The position numbers were made by a program, and so were the translations under genes. From RPQK01 sp041946865 (lineage in GTDB: Bacteria > Acidobacteriota > UBA6911 > RPQK01), in the NCBI GenBank assembly GCA_041946865.1, contig JBHGBF010000270.1, positions 1-15,598 on the forward strand: a DNA stretch of 15,598 nucleotides, given 5' to 3'. The notes beneath the pieces are model-generated. The model was not told where the DNA came from and made no database searches. It saw nothing but the letters and a program-made list of their open reading frames with translations. Of this stretch, positions 1 through 7,094 are shown piece by piece. The stretch's first letter is position 1, and every line of letters starts with the position of its first letter.

Positions 1-49
1 CCTGGGCTGTCTTGCCTAACGCCTTCGGCGTAAAAGACGTTCACACATC
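1..49 (-). repeat. Dispersed repeat family A, copy 1 (continues off the left edge)
   Basis: Positions 1-49 match 15000-15049 almost base for base. Differences are one substitution at position 4, one at 36, and one base missing from the A-tract (32-37 versus 15031-15037). Both copies end on the right at the same point, CGTTCACACATC. The unit contains a small hairpin, ACGCC-TTC-GGCGT (19-31). Read on the minus strand it starts GATGTGTGAACG. Because the match runs to the very first base, the repeat probably continues outside the window. From memory, similar hairpin-bearing repeats with a GCCCAGGG motif are common in acidobacterial, planctomycete and verrucomicrobial genomes, but I could not check this. 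Confidence 0.75.
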
Positions 50-70
50 TGTTTATTTTTGCCAAAGTCC

Positions 71-93
71 AGTCCACGCCGGAGGCGTAGACT
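71..93. repeat. Short hairpin in the left intergenic region
   Basis: AGTCCACGCC (71-80) pairs with GGCGTAGACT (84-93) around a GGA loop, with one internal mismatch. The core ACGCC-GGA-GGCGT resembles the hairpin core of repeat family A at 19-31. No T-tract follows, so it is not an obvious terminator. Confidence 0.5.
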
Positions 94-132
94 AAGTGAG
101 CATTTTCAACACCCTCGCCGCACTCCTCCGCC

Positions 133-180
133 GGCATAAGCGCTAAAACAGGGGTCGTTAGGGCTTTTGGCGCTTATGCC
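133..180. repeat. Long perfect stem-loop, 16-bp arms
   Basis: GGCATAAGCGCTAAAA (133-148) is complementary to TTTTGGCGCTTATGCC (165-180). The only non-Watson-Crick pair is T144 with G169, which would be G-U in RNA. The loop is 16 bases (149-164). It lies in non-coding DNA upstream of the NlpC/P60 gene. It could be a terminator for a leftward or rightward transcript, or a palindromic repeat unit. No T-run follows on either side, which argues against a simple intrinsic terminator. Confidence 0.7.
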
Positions 181-239
181 CTGCGCTGGGTGCGCGCTGA
201 TGAGATTGTTGCCGACTGCACTCCATGAAGGATGGATGC

Positions 240-261
240 CGCCCTGCGGGCGTTTCTTCTT
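240..261 (+). terminator. Weak terminator-like hairpin with T-rich tail
   Basis: CGCCC (240-244) and GGGCG (248-252) form a 5-bp stem with a TGC loop, followed by TTTCTTCTT (253-261). It lies directly before the putative -10 element of the NlpC/P60 gene and could shield that gene from upstream transcription. The stem is short, so termination is only a possibility. Confidence 0.35.
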
Positions 262-262
262 G

Positions 263-268
263 TAGAAT
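263..268 (+). promoter_or_regulatory. Candidate -10 element for a leaderless NlpC/P60 mRNA
   Basis: TAGAAT (263-268, five of six to TATAAT) ends 6 bases before the GTG start at 275, so transcription would begin at or next to the start codon. No Shine-Dalgarno sequence is visible before the GTG and no convincing -35 element is seen. The same 6-base spacing from a TANNNT hexamer to the start codon occurs at 7341-7353. Confidence 0.4.
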
Positions 269-274
269 ATCCCC

Positions 275-1414
275 GTGGACAAGATCCTCTTCATGGCGCC
301 GATCGTTCTGGCGATGTTTCAAGCCCCTTTTCCCAAAGACCCGATGCTGGGGGAATTCGAGAAGCAGCTTTCGGCTCTCGAAGCCGTGTTGGTTCCCGAC
401 AAGCGGATCGAGCTGTTCGAGGTCGAAGTCGTGAGATCCGGCACGAAGTGGGATATCAAGGGCGAAACGACCGTGGTCACAGCCAGAGATCGTGTTCTCC
501 AGCTCGCGCAGTCGGCCTTCGGCGGACGCCTGGGAAAAGCCGACCTCAAGCTGTTGCCTGATCCAGGCCTCGGCGAGAAAAACCAGGCACTCGTCCGGGT
601 CAGCGTGGCCCCGATGCGCAAGACGCCGAAGCACGCAGCGGAGATGGTCGATCAGGTGGTCATGGGAACGCCGGTCAGACTGCTCAAGGAGGAAGGCGGC
701 TGGTTCCTGATCCAGACTCCGTATCGTTACCTCGGATGGGTCGAAAAGCTCCTGCTGGTTCGCCTCACGCCCCGTGAAATCGAAGCATGGACGAGCCACG
801 GCGCTTTAGCCCGCTATGCGCGGCTGTACGGCACTGTCTGGTCAGGACCCGATCAGCGGGAACCGGTTTCCGATATTGTGCTATCCTGCATCGTCAAGAC
901 TGCTCCCGGCCAGGAAGGTCTCACGGGCGTGGTCCTGCCCGACGGCAGAACCGGATTCCTGGCGCCAGACAGCCTGCGTCCTGTCGCGAACAGCGCTCTC
1001 GACAAACCGCGGCCAGCCGAAATCGTCAGGCTCGCCCTCCAGCTGCGGGGCATCCCTTACCTGTGGGGCGGGAATTCGACCAAAGGTTTCGACTGTTCCG
1101 GTTTCACGCAGACGGTGTTCCGAATGAACAGCATCCAGCTGCCGCGCGACGCCGATCAGCAGGCCCGGCAGGGCACGGCTGTCCAACCGGCAGCCGATTT
1201 TTCCAACCTCCAGCCAGCAGACCTTCTTTTCTTCGGCAAAGAGCGGATCACGCACGTCGGTATATCGCTGGGCGGCCCGCGTTTCATTCACGAGAGCGGG
1301 GACGTGCACATCAGAAGCCTGAACCCCCAAGACCCGGATTTTGACGCCGGACGTCGAGATTCGCTCAAGCAGGTCAGACGGGTGATCAACGAGAGCCCGG
1401 CGGGTAGCAAGTGA
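275..1414 (+). CDS. Exported NlpC/P60 endopeptidase with SH3-like domains (YkfC-like)
   Basis: Predicted gamma-D-glutamyl-type peptidase that cuts peptidoglycan stem peptides. The catalytic domain is C-terminal (about residues 245-370). The nucleophile is Cys274 in FDCSGF, the general base His327 in ITHVGISLGG, and the third polar residue His339 in FIHES, which is the order expected for NlpC/P60. Upstream lie two SH3-like regions, about residues 105-165 (ending YLGWVEKLLLV) and 180-235 (GRTGFLAPDSL), giving the SH3-SH3-NlpC layout of YkfC-type dipeptidyl peptidases. The N-terminus has a short hydrophobic stretch (ILFMAPIVLAMFQA), probably a signal peptide. I keep the GTG start at 275 because of the -10 hexamer just upstream; an in-frame ATG at 293 is the alternative. 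The dipeptide epimerase starts 82 bases downstream, matching the ykfB-ykfC pairing of Bacillus. The domain call is firm; the exact substrate is inferred. Confidence 0.9.
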   Translation: MDKILFMAPIVLAMFQAPFPKDPMLGEFEKQLSALEAVLVPDKRIELFEVEVVRSGTKWDIKGETTVVTARDRVLQLAQSAFGGRLGKADLKLLPDPGLGEKNQALVRVSVAPMRKTPKHAAEMVDQVVMGTPVRLLKEEGGWFLIQTPYRYLGWVEKLLLVRLTPREIEAWTSHGALARYARLYGTVWSGPDQREPVSDIVLSCIVKTAPGQEGLTGVVLPDGRTGFLAPDSLRPVANSALDKPRPAEIVRLALQLRGIPYLWGGNSTKGFDCSGFTQTVFRMNSIQLPRDADQQARQGTAVQPAADFSNLQPADLLFFGKERITHVGISLGGPRFIHESGDVHIRSLNPQDPDFDAGRRDSLKQVRRVINESPAGSK

Positions 1415-1496
1415 ATCGCGCCGTAGGATTTGACGGAGCCGTGCCCACAGGGGACTGTGTTGAAAGCTGCAGGGTGGGGCTGGGGAAAGGAGCCTT

Positions 1497-2609
1497 ATGG
1501 ACAGACGGAGCTTCTTCAAGGCCACGGCAGCGGGGATGGTTGCGGGCAGATTGTCCGACACCGGTCGCGCCGAGAACAAATCAGGCCCAGGCACAATGGA
1601 AATCAAGGTCCGAAGACTGAATCTCCGGCATACCTGGACGATTTCGCGAAACTCGAGCGATTTCAAGGACAACGTCTTTGTCACCATCAGCCGCGACGGG
1701 GTCACCGGCTGGGGAGAAGCGGCGCCGAACGTCAGATACGGTGAAGACGCCCAGAAGACCGTCGTCAGGCTTCAAAACGCCCGCCCGTCCTTTGTGTTCT
1801 CCGACTGGTTCCAGTACGCCGAGGTCAAGAACGTCGTCGACGAGCTGATCACCGACCAGAGCTGCGCAAAAGCTGCCCTCGACATCGCACTTCTTGATTG
1901 GGTCGGAAAGAAGTTTAACCAGCCGCTTTTCCGCCTGTTCGGATTGGATCCGCAAAAGACCCCCATTACGACCTTTTCAATCGGAATCGACACGCCCGAC
2001 GTGGTCAGGCAAAAGGTTAAGGAGGCGGCCGATTTCCCGGTCCTCAAGATCAAGGTCGGGCTGAAGAATGACCAGGAAATGCTGGACGCCGTGCGCCGCG
2101 TGACTGACAAGCCGTTGCGCGTTGACGCGAACGAAGGCTGGAAAACCAAGGAGGAGGCACTCGGGAAGATCAAATGGCTCGAGAGCCTGGGCGTGGAGCT
2201 GATTGAGCAGCCCCTGCCCAGCACGATGCTCGAAGAAACGAAGTGGCTGCGCGAGCGGGTCAACATCCCCATCCTGGCTGACGAATCGGTCAAGACGGCC
2301 CGCGACATCCCTGCCCTGGCCGAGGCCTTCGACGGCATCAACGTGAAGCTGATGAAGTCGGGTGGCGTGCAGGAAGCCCTGACGATGATCAAGATGGCCC
2401 GGGCGTTGGGCATGAAGGTCATGCTCGGCTGCATGATCGAGAGTTCGGTCGCGATCGGCGCCGCAGCGCAGATCAGCCCCCTCGTTGATTACGCCGATCT
2501 CGACGGCAACCTGCTCATTTCCAACGATCCCTTCAAAGGGCCGACGGTAGAGAAAGGAAAGATCGTCCTCCCTAAAGGACCGGGACTGGGAGTCGAGCCG
2601 GCCGCATAG
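1497..2609 (+). CDS. Dipeptide epimerase (L-Ala-D/L-Glu epimerase type) with a Tat leader
   Basis: Enolase-superfamily enzyme, probably interconverting L-Ala-D-Glu and L-Ala-L-Glu from murein peptides. Active-site residues are in place: Lys184-x-Lys186 (LKIKVG), metal ligands Asp210 (RVDANEGW), Glu237 (LIEQPLP) and Asp262 (LADES), and Lys284 (NVKLMKSGG). The C-terminal GCMIESSVAIGAAAQ and DLDGNLL segments are typical of the dipeptide epimerase branch. The N-terminus reads MDRRSFFKATAAGMVAG, a twin-arginine export signal, whereas known YkfB/YcjG enzymes are cytoplasmic. AAGGAG (1487-1492) sits 4 bases before the ATG at 1497. An internal ATG at 1596 would give a leaderless enzyme but lacks a comparable ribosome site. 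The gene follows the NlpC/P60 peptidase, so the pair likely processes the same peptides. Specificity within the family cannot be read with certainty; other dipeptides are possible. Confidence 0.85.
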   Translation: MDRRSFFKATAAGMVAGRLSDTGRAENKSGPGTMEIKVRRLNLRHTWTISRNSSDFKDNVFVTISRDGVTGWGEAAPNVRYGEDAQKTVVRLQNARPSFVFSDWFQYAEVKNVVDELITDQSCAKAALDIALLDWVGKKFNQPLFRLFGLDPQKTPITTFSIGIDTPDVVRQKVKEAADFPVLKIKVGLKNDQEMLDAVRRVTDKPLRVDANEGWKTKEEALGKIKWLESLGVELIEQPLPSTMLEETKWLRERVNIPILADESVKTARDIPALAEAFDGINVKLMKSGGVQEALTMIKMARALGMKVMLGCMIESSVAIGAAAQISPLVDYADLDGNLLISNDPFKGPTVEKGKIVLPKGPGLGVEPAA

Positions 2610-2613
2610 AGCA

Positions 2614-2650
2614 TCCCGGGGCGAACAGGCATCCGGCCTGAACTCCCGGG
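2614..2650 (+). terminator. Nested stem-loop after the epimerase gene
   Basis: CCCGGG (2615-2620) can pair with CCCGGG (2645-2650), enclosing a second stem CAGGC (2626-2630) with GCCTG (2636-2640). It starts a few bases after the epimerase stop. It lacks a T-tract, so it may act as an RNA 3'-end structure and not as a true intrinsic terminator. Confidence 0.35.
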
Positions 2651-2700
2651 GGAGGCGCTCTCGGCGCCGGCCAGGTATACTTCTCGAAACTTCGCGACCA

Positions 2701-2709
2701 TGCTACAAT
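2701..2709 (+). promoter_or_regulatory. Candidate extended -10 promoter for the symporter
   Basis: TGCTACAAT (2701-2709) gives the extended TG-N motif plus TACAAT, five of six to consensus. The -35 region at 2681-2686 (TTCTCG, 17-base spacer) is poor, as is common for extended -10 promoters. It implies that the symporter has its own transcription start, with a leader of about 55 bases. Confidence 0.4.
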
Positions 2710-2771
2710 CCCGCGCCTGTGACCGATCTCGCACATGGACCTATTGACTCCGAACGGACGGGAAGAAACCA

Positions 2772-4598
2772 ATGAACTACTCACCCCTGCTAGCAGTGAC
2801 GACTGCGACGTCTCACATCACCCCGATTGACTGGCTGGTCATTGCCATTTATTTCGGCATTCTGCTGTCAGTCGCCTGGTGGGTGGTCCGGAGAGGGAAG
2901 GACACGGCGGCCGACTACTTCCTCGCCGGACGCAACCTAGGCTGGTGGATCATCGGCGCCTCGATTTTCGCCTCGAACATCGGCTCGGAACATGTTGTCG
3001 GCCTCGCCGGGTCAGGCGCGACTGACGGCGTGGCCATGGCCCACTACGAGCTGCACGCCTGGTGCCTCCTTGTGCTGGCCTGGGTGTTCGTCCCGTTTTA
3101 CCTCCGGTCCCAGGTCTTCACTATGCCGGAGTTCCTGGAGCGCCGTTTCAGTACCGGATCCCGGTACGTCTTGTCGATCGTCTCGCTCATCACCTTCATT
3201 GTCTCCAAAATCGCCGTCGGGATCTTTGCCGGGGGCGTGGTTTTCGGGACGCTGCTGCCCGAACTCCAGATCACGATCGGCCGGACAACGATCGACAGCT
3301 TCTGGATCGGTTCGATCCTGGTCATCGCCCTGACCGGGCTTTACACGGTCCTCGGCGGGATGCGCGCCGTCGCTTACAATGACGCGGTCCAGGTCACGGT
3401 CCTGATTGTCGGCTCGGCCTCACTGACCATCTACGGGCTGATTCAGCTGGGTGGATGGAGCGAGCTGCGCGCGATTTGCGGATCAGACATGTTCAACCTG
3501 TGGAAGCCGCTGATTCCGCACGGTGTCGAGGGGACCTGGGCCCCGGTGCTCGAAACCAACGCCGCGGGCCATGTCGTCAAACAAGCCTGGTACTTTAACG
3601 GCAACTATCCCTGGCTGGGCATGCTTTTCTGCGCGCCCATCATCGGCCTCTGGTACTGGTGCACCGATCAGTACATCGTGCAGCGCGCCCTGGGCGCCCC
3701 GAACCAGACCACCGCCCGGCGCGGCAGCATCTTTGCAGCCGCCCTGAAACTCTTCCCGGTTTACCTGTTCATCATTCCGGGCCTGATCTGCTACGCGCTT
3801 GCCAAAAGCGGCAAGATCCCGGAGCTCGGCGCCATGATCGGGCCTGACGGAAGCGTGATCCGCCCGGTTGCACAAGCCTCCTTCCCGATGATGGTGCAGT
3901 ACCTGCTTCCCCCCGGGCTGCGAGGCCTTGTCGTAGCCGGGCTTCTTTCTGCGCTTATGGGTTCGCTCGCCGGCGTTTTCAATGCCTGCTCGACCCTGTT
4001 CACGGTCGACCTCTACGAGAAGTGGAGACCGGGCGCGTCCCAGCACCAGCTGGTCCGCACGGGCCGTATCGCCACGACCGTGATGGTGCTGATTGCCGTT
4101 GCCTGGATCCCCGTCATCAAAGGTGCTTCGGGCCTGTACAACTACCTGCAAGCGGTCCAGGGCTACCTGGCGCCTCCGATCTTCGTGGTCTTCTTCCTCG
4201 GGGTCTTCTTCAAACGGATGAACGCCAAGGGAGCACTGTGGGCGATGATTGTCGGCTTTGTCATGGGCATCTTCCGCATGCTGGTCGACACCCCGGTGAC
4301 TCTCGGAATGTTCGGGTTCGAGAAGGGCTACGAAGCAGGATCCTTCCTCTGGATCATCAACAACATCTACTTCCAGTATTGGAGCGTGCTCATCACGATT
4401 GTCTCGGCCATCGTCATGGTGGGCGTCAGTTACGCAAGCTCCGAGCCGGATTACGGGAAGATCCAGAGCCTGACCTTCGGGACGGCGACCGACGAGGACC
4501 GCCATGCGACCCGGGCGAGCTGGGATTGGCACGACCTCGCCGCCTCGGCCTTCGTGCTGATGTGCATCCTGGGGGCTTATTTGTACTTCAGGGGGTAG
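2772..4598 (+). CDS. Sodium:solute symporter, SGLT-type sugar transporter
   Basis: Inner-membrane sodium-coupled symporter of the SSS/SLC5 family, 608 residues with about 14 hydrophobic helices. Family signatures are clear: YFLAGRNLGWW (49-59), ASNIGSEHVVGLAGSG (67-82), TMPEFLERRF (117-126), WYWCTDQYIVQR (294-305) and, in the region of TM8, SLAGVFNACSTLFTVDLY followed by a GR-containing loop. These are closest to the SGLT sugar-transporter branch, not to proline, pantothenate or acetate members. A sugar such as a hexose or arabinose is therefore the likely substrate. The convergent neighbour is an arabinofuranosidase, so released arabinose is a reasonable guess but not shown. The start is the ATG at 2772, preceded by a purine-rich GGGAAGAA. 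In the TM8 segment the residues before LAG are Gly-Ser; vSGLT, as I recall it, has a Ser-Ser sodium-site pair there. Confidence 0.9.
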   Translation: MNYSPLLAVTTATSHITPIDWLVIAIYFGILLSVAWWVVRRGKDTAADYFLAGRNLGWWIIGASIFASNIGSEHVVGLAGSGATDGVAMAHYELHAWCLLVLAWVFVPFYLRSQVFTMPEFLERRFSTGSRYVLSIVSLITFIVSKIAVGIFAGGVVFGTLLPELQITIGRTTIDSFWIGSILVIALTGLYTVLGGMRAVAYNDAVQVTVLIVGSASLTIYGLIQLGGWSELRAICGSDMFNLWKPLIPHGVEGTWAPVLETNAAGHVVKQAWYFNGNYPWLGMLFCAPIIGLWYWCTDQYIVQRALGAPNQTTARRGSIFAAALKLFPVYLFIIPGLICYALAKSGKIPELGAMIGPDGSVIRPVAQASFPMMVQYLLPPGLRGLVVAGLLSALMGSLAGVFNACSTLFTVDLYEKWRPGASQHQLVRTGRIATTVMVLIAVAWIPVIKGASGLYNYLQAVQGYLAPPIFVVFFLGVFFKRMNAKGALWAMIVGFVMGIFRMLVDTPVTLGMFGFEKGYEAGSFLWIINNIYFQYWSVLITIVSAIVMVGVSYASSEPDYGKIQSLTFGTATDEDRHATRASWDWHDLAASAFVLMCILGAYLYFRG

Positions 4599-4610
4599 AC
4601 ACCAAAGCAA

Positions 4611-4733
4611 ACAGCGCAAGCGCAGCGTCTTTTGCGGAGCGCGTCGGGTGCGCACCGTTACGAGGTTCGTTCGTGGATACCCTGCGCACCCGACGCGCTC
4701 CGCTGGAAAGCGCTGCGCTTTGCGGCTCTGTTG
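4611..4733. repeat. Large palindromic repeat between convergent genes
   Basis: Two copies of a roughly 45-base unit face each other. The inner arms 4634-4654 and 4683-4703 are a perfect 21-bp inverted repeat with a 28-base spacer. The outer parts (4611-4633 and 4704-4733) are similar but carry small indels. Key words of the unit are GCAAGCGCAGCG, TTTTGCGGAGCGCG and TCGGGTGCGC. A third copy of the same unit, in direct orientation, is at 8293-8340. The palindrome lies in the 144-base gap between the symporter stop and the GH51 stop, so it may also end both transcripts. I see no transposase or target-site duplication. Confidence 0.85.
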
Positions 4734-4742
4734 ACGTCAGAT

Positions 4743-6278
4743 CTACTCCAATTCCAGGACCACCACCGATTTGGACGGCAGGCTGACCTCGAGGCCTTCC
4801 GGTGTCACCTTCGCGCCGGTAAACGCCACCGGCCTGACCGCCTCGGGTTGTTCGAAGGTGTTGCGCGCATTCATGGCCGCAGCCGTCAGCGCCTGTCCCG
4901 TTACTGCCTTGACTTTTGCGCCGCGCAGTTCCACCGGAACCGTCCGCCCCTGGTTGGGATCGAGGTTGCAGAGTGTGACGTGGATACGCCCGGCGCCGTC
5001 TCGTGAGGCTGACACGCTCAAGGCCGGGATGCTCTCAGCCTGATACGTGTATTTGTCCGTTTCTATGAACACGGGCAGCAGCAGGGCATCCTGGTGCAGC
5101 TTGTAGAGATCGAAAACGTGGTAAGTGGGAGTGAGGACGATCTGGCCACCCCGCGTAAGGATGGGGGCCTGCAGCACGTTGACGAGTTGCGCAATGTTCG
5201 CGAGGCGTACCCGGCAGCAGTGATTGTTGAAGATGTTCAGGTTGATAGCCGCCGCCAGGGCGTCGCGCAACGTGTTCTGCTGGTACAGGAAACCCGGATT
5301 GGCGCCGGGTTCGACGTCATACCACGTCCCCCACTCGTCCACGACCAGCGCCACTCTCCTCTGGGGGTCGTATCTGTCCATCACGGCTGAGTGGCGTTCG
5401 ACCAGGGTTTCCATCTCGAGCGTCTTCTTCAGGATGCTGAACCATCCTGCCTCGTCGAATTCCGTGGCTGAACCCTTTTTGTTCCAGTTCAGGACGGTGT
5501 AAAAGTGCAGGCCGAGCCCGTCCATGTGCCTTCCCGCCTCCCGCATCAGCGCTTCCGTCCATTCGTAGTTGCTTTCATTCGGTCCGCAGGCAACTCGGAA
5601 GAGCCGGTTGTCGCCGTAATTGCGGAGATACGTCCGGTACTGGCGGTAGACGTCGGCGTAATAAGCCGGACGCATGTTGCCACCGCAGCCCCAGACTTCG
5701 TTCCCGACGCCCCAAAAGGAGATTCTCCACGGTTCGTCACGCCCGTTCGCACGCCTCAAGTCGGCCATCGGGCTCCTGCCCCCGAATGTCGTGTATTCGA
5801 CCCATTCGGCCATCTCCTGTACGCTCCCGCTGCCGACATTGCCGCAGAAATACGGCTCGCAACCGACCTGCTCGCAAAAATCCATGAATTCATGCGTGCC
5901 GAAATGGTTGTTCTCGGTCACCCCGCCCCAGTGCACGTTGACGATCGTCGGCCGCTTTTCCCGGGGCCCGATACCATCCTTCCAGTGGTACGTATCGGCG
6001 AAGCAGCCGCCCGGCCAGCGGACGTTCGGGACCTTTATCCGCCGAAGGGCTTCCACCACGTCTTTTCGAATCCCGCGCACGTTGGGAATCGAGGAGTCTT
6101 CCCCCACCCAGATGCCACCGTAGATGCAGTGACCCAGATGTTCGGAAAAATGGCCATAGATGTGCCGGCTGATGCGGTCGCGCCCCTGGTCGGCATTGAT
6201 CACCACCTTCCCCTCGCCAGCCAGCGCCCCAACGGCAAACTGGGCCACAAACACCGCCAAAACCAGTTTGATTTTCAT
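4743..6278 (-). CDS. Secreted alpha-L-arabinofuranosidase, GH51
   Basis: Retaining glycosidase removing terminal alpha-L-arabinofuranosyl residues from arabinoxylan, arabinan or arabinogalactan, 511 residues from the chosen start. The acid/base is Glu194 in GVGNEVWG and the nucleophile Glu315 in VVDEWGTWY, 121 residues apart, close to the spacing in characterised GH51 enzymes. Other family blocks are HIYGHFSEHLGHCIYGGIW, VRWPGGCFADTYHW and GPNESNYEWTEALM. A C-terminal beta-sandwich follows the barrel (about residue 380 onward). The start is the ATG at 6278 because MKIKLVLAVFVAQFAVGALAG is a clean signal peptide and GGGGTGG precedes it; the frame extends upstream to 6350 without such a signal. 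It converges on the SGLT-type symporter, which may import the released sugar. The promoter is described at 6340-6369. Confidence 0.93.
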   Translation of the reverse strand: MKIKLVLAVFVAQFAVGALAGEGKVVINADQGRDRISRHIYGHFSEHLGHCIYGGIWVGEDSSIPNVRGIRKDVVEALRRIKVPNVRWPGGCFADTYHWKDGIGPREKRPTIVNVHWGGVTENNHFGTHEFMDFCEQVGCEPYFCGNVGSGSVQEMAEWVEYTTFGGRSPMADLRRANGRDEPWRISFWGVGNEVWGCGGNMRPAYYADVYRQYRTYLRNYGDNRLFRVACGPNESNYEWTEALMREAGRHMDGLGLHFYTVLNWNKKGSATEFDEAGWFSILKKTLEMETLVERHSAVMDRYDPQRRVALVVDEWGTWYDVEPGANPGFLYQQNTLRDALAAAINLNIFNNHCCRVRLANIAQLVNVLQAPILTRGGQIVLTPTYHVFDLYKLHQDALLLPVFIETDKYTYQAESIPALSVSASRDGAGRIHVTLCNLDPNQGRTVPVELRGAKVKAVTGQALTAAAMNARNTFEQPEAVRPVAFTGAKVTPEGLEVSLPSKSVVVLELE

Positions 6279-6339
6279 CGTCCACCCCGAGTCTCTTGAC
6301 TTCCCCAACCCCATGCCTTTACTCTCTCTTGTCGGAATT

Positions 6340-6369
6340 ATTAGTTCCACGATGCGGATTGACTGTCAA
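6340..6369 (-). promoter_or_regulatory. Sigma70-like promoter for the GH51 gene
   Basis: On the minus strand a perfect -35 TTGACA (6369-6364) is followed after 18 bases by ACTAAT (6345-6340). TAATAAT overlapping it is an alternative -10. The leader to the ATG at 6278 would be about 55 bases. The -35 lies in a small palindrome TTGAC-T-GTCAA (6359-6369), and GGAAC...TTCC flanks the -10 (6335-6349); either might bind a regulator, but this is speculative. Confidence 0.5.
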
Positions 6370-6388
6370 GCAAAAACCAGGGGCGAAG

Positions 6389-6407
6389 GTAACCCCTCAG
6401 TTTTTTG
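6389..6407 (+). repeat. Repeat family B head, copy 1, at the SDR truncation point
   Basis: GTAACCCCTCAGTTTTTTG (6389-6407) matches 15542-15560 at 17 of 19 positions and shares GTAACC-CTCAGT with 8252-8264. Recognisable SDR coding homology begins only a few bases later (about 6412). The preceding AGGGG (6379-6383) can pair with CCCCT (6393-6397), forming a weak hairpin before the T-run, so a terminator function is the competing reading. Confidence 0.55.
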
Positions 6408-7082
6408 TTGGGAGTGTGGCAGCAACGAGGAGAGAGGCCGGTGCTCTGTGATCTCGGCGAGGCCCAGGCCTTGCTCGAACAGACCGGAAGGCGGTTTTTT
6501 CCCATGCGGCAGGATCTGAGCGTCCCGGGCGCCATTGACCGGCTGGTCCGGGAGACAGTCGAAAAACTGGGGCGGATCGATATCCTGATCAATAACGCCG
6601 GGATTATCCGACGGACTCCTGCGGTCGATTTTTCCGAGAGAGACTGGGACGACATCCTGCAGGTCAATCTCAAGACCGTTTTCTTTCTGTCACAGGCCGT
6701 TGCCCGGGTGTTTATGGCGCAAGGCTCCGGGGGGAAGATCATCAATATCGCCTCGATGCTGTCCTTTCAAGGAGGGATCAACGTCCCCGCCTACACCGCC
6801 AGTAAGAGCGCAGTGGCGGGGATCACGCGGGCGCTGGCCTGCGAATGGGCCAGGTGCGGGATCAACGTCAACGCGATCGCGCCAGGCTACATGGCCACCG
6901 ACAATACTGCGCCGCTGCGAGCCGACCCGGTTCGCAGCGCGGCCATTCTGGATCGCATCCCCGCAGGGCGATGGGGAGAAAATTCGGACCTGAAAGGCGC
7001 GGTCGTATTCCTTGCCTCGAGCGCCTCGAACTACATTCACGGCCACATTCTGGCAGTGGACGGCGGCTGGCTGGCAAGGTAG
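6405..7082 (+). pseudogene. N-terminally truncated SDR, KduD-like 2-deoxy-gluconate dehydrogenase
   Basis: Most of a classical short-chain dehydrogenase closely resembling KduD, the uronate-pathway enzyme acting on 2-dehydro-3-deoxy-D-gluconate or its 5-keto form. Counting from the TTG at 6405, NNAG is at 63-66, the catalytic triad is Ser117 (NIASMLSFQGG), Tyr130 and Lys134 (YTASKSA), and the tail is HILAVDGGWLAR. APGYMATDNTAPLRAD and RIPAGRWG are KduD hallmarks. What is missing is the start: about 25-30 residues carrying beta-1 and the TGxxxGxG dinucleotide loop. The frame begins around WQQRGERPVLCDLG, which corresponds to the end of the first helix and beta-2. No glycine motif is found upstream in any frame, and a family B repeat head lies at the junction. 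A GTG at 6441 has an AGGAG-like sequence before it, but that product would also lack the cofactor loop. Probably non-functional. Confidence 0.8.
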
Positions 7083-7094
7083 CGGGACGTGGTC

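Noticed and set aside
158..799. 213-codon minus-strand frame at the left end
   Set aside because: Its coding portion is antisense to the NlpC/P60 gene and the remainder runs through the hairpin region; no family resemblance.
3483..4655. 390-codon open frame on the minus strand over the symporter
   Set aside because: Rich in Arg, His, Asp and Glu with no domain; the opposite strand encodes an unmistakable SGLT-type symporter.
4611..4733. Possible CRISPR repeat pair
   Set aside because: The two units are inverted, not direct, and imperfect; there is no regular spacer array.
4743..6350. Starting the GH51 gene at 6350
   Set aside because: The extra 24 residues place a polar segment before an obvious signal peptide and overlap the predicted promoter; ATG 6278 fits better.
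6359..6407. A promoter for the SDR on the plus strand (TTGACT at 6359)
   Set aside because: No acceptable -10 hexamer lies at 16-18 bases; the TTGAC is better explained as the complement of the GH51 -35 palindrome.
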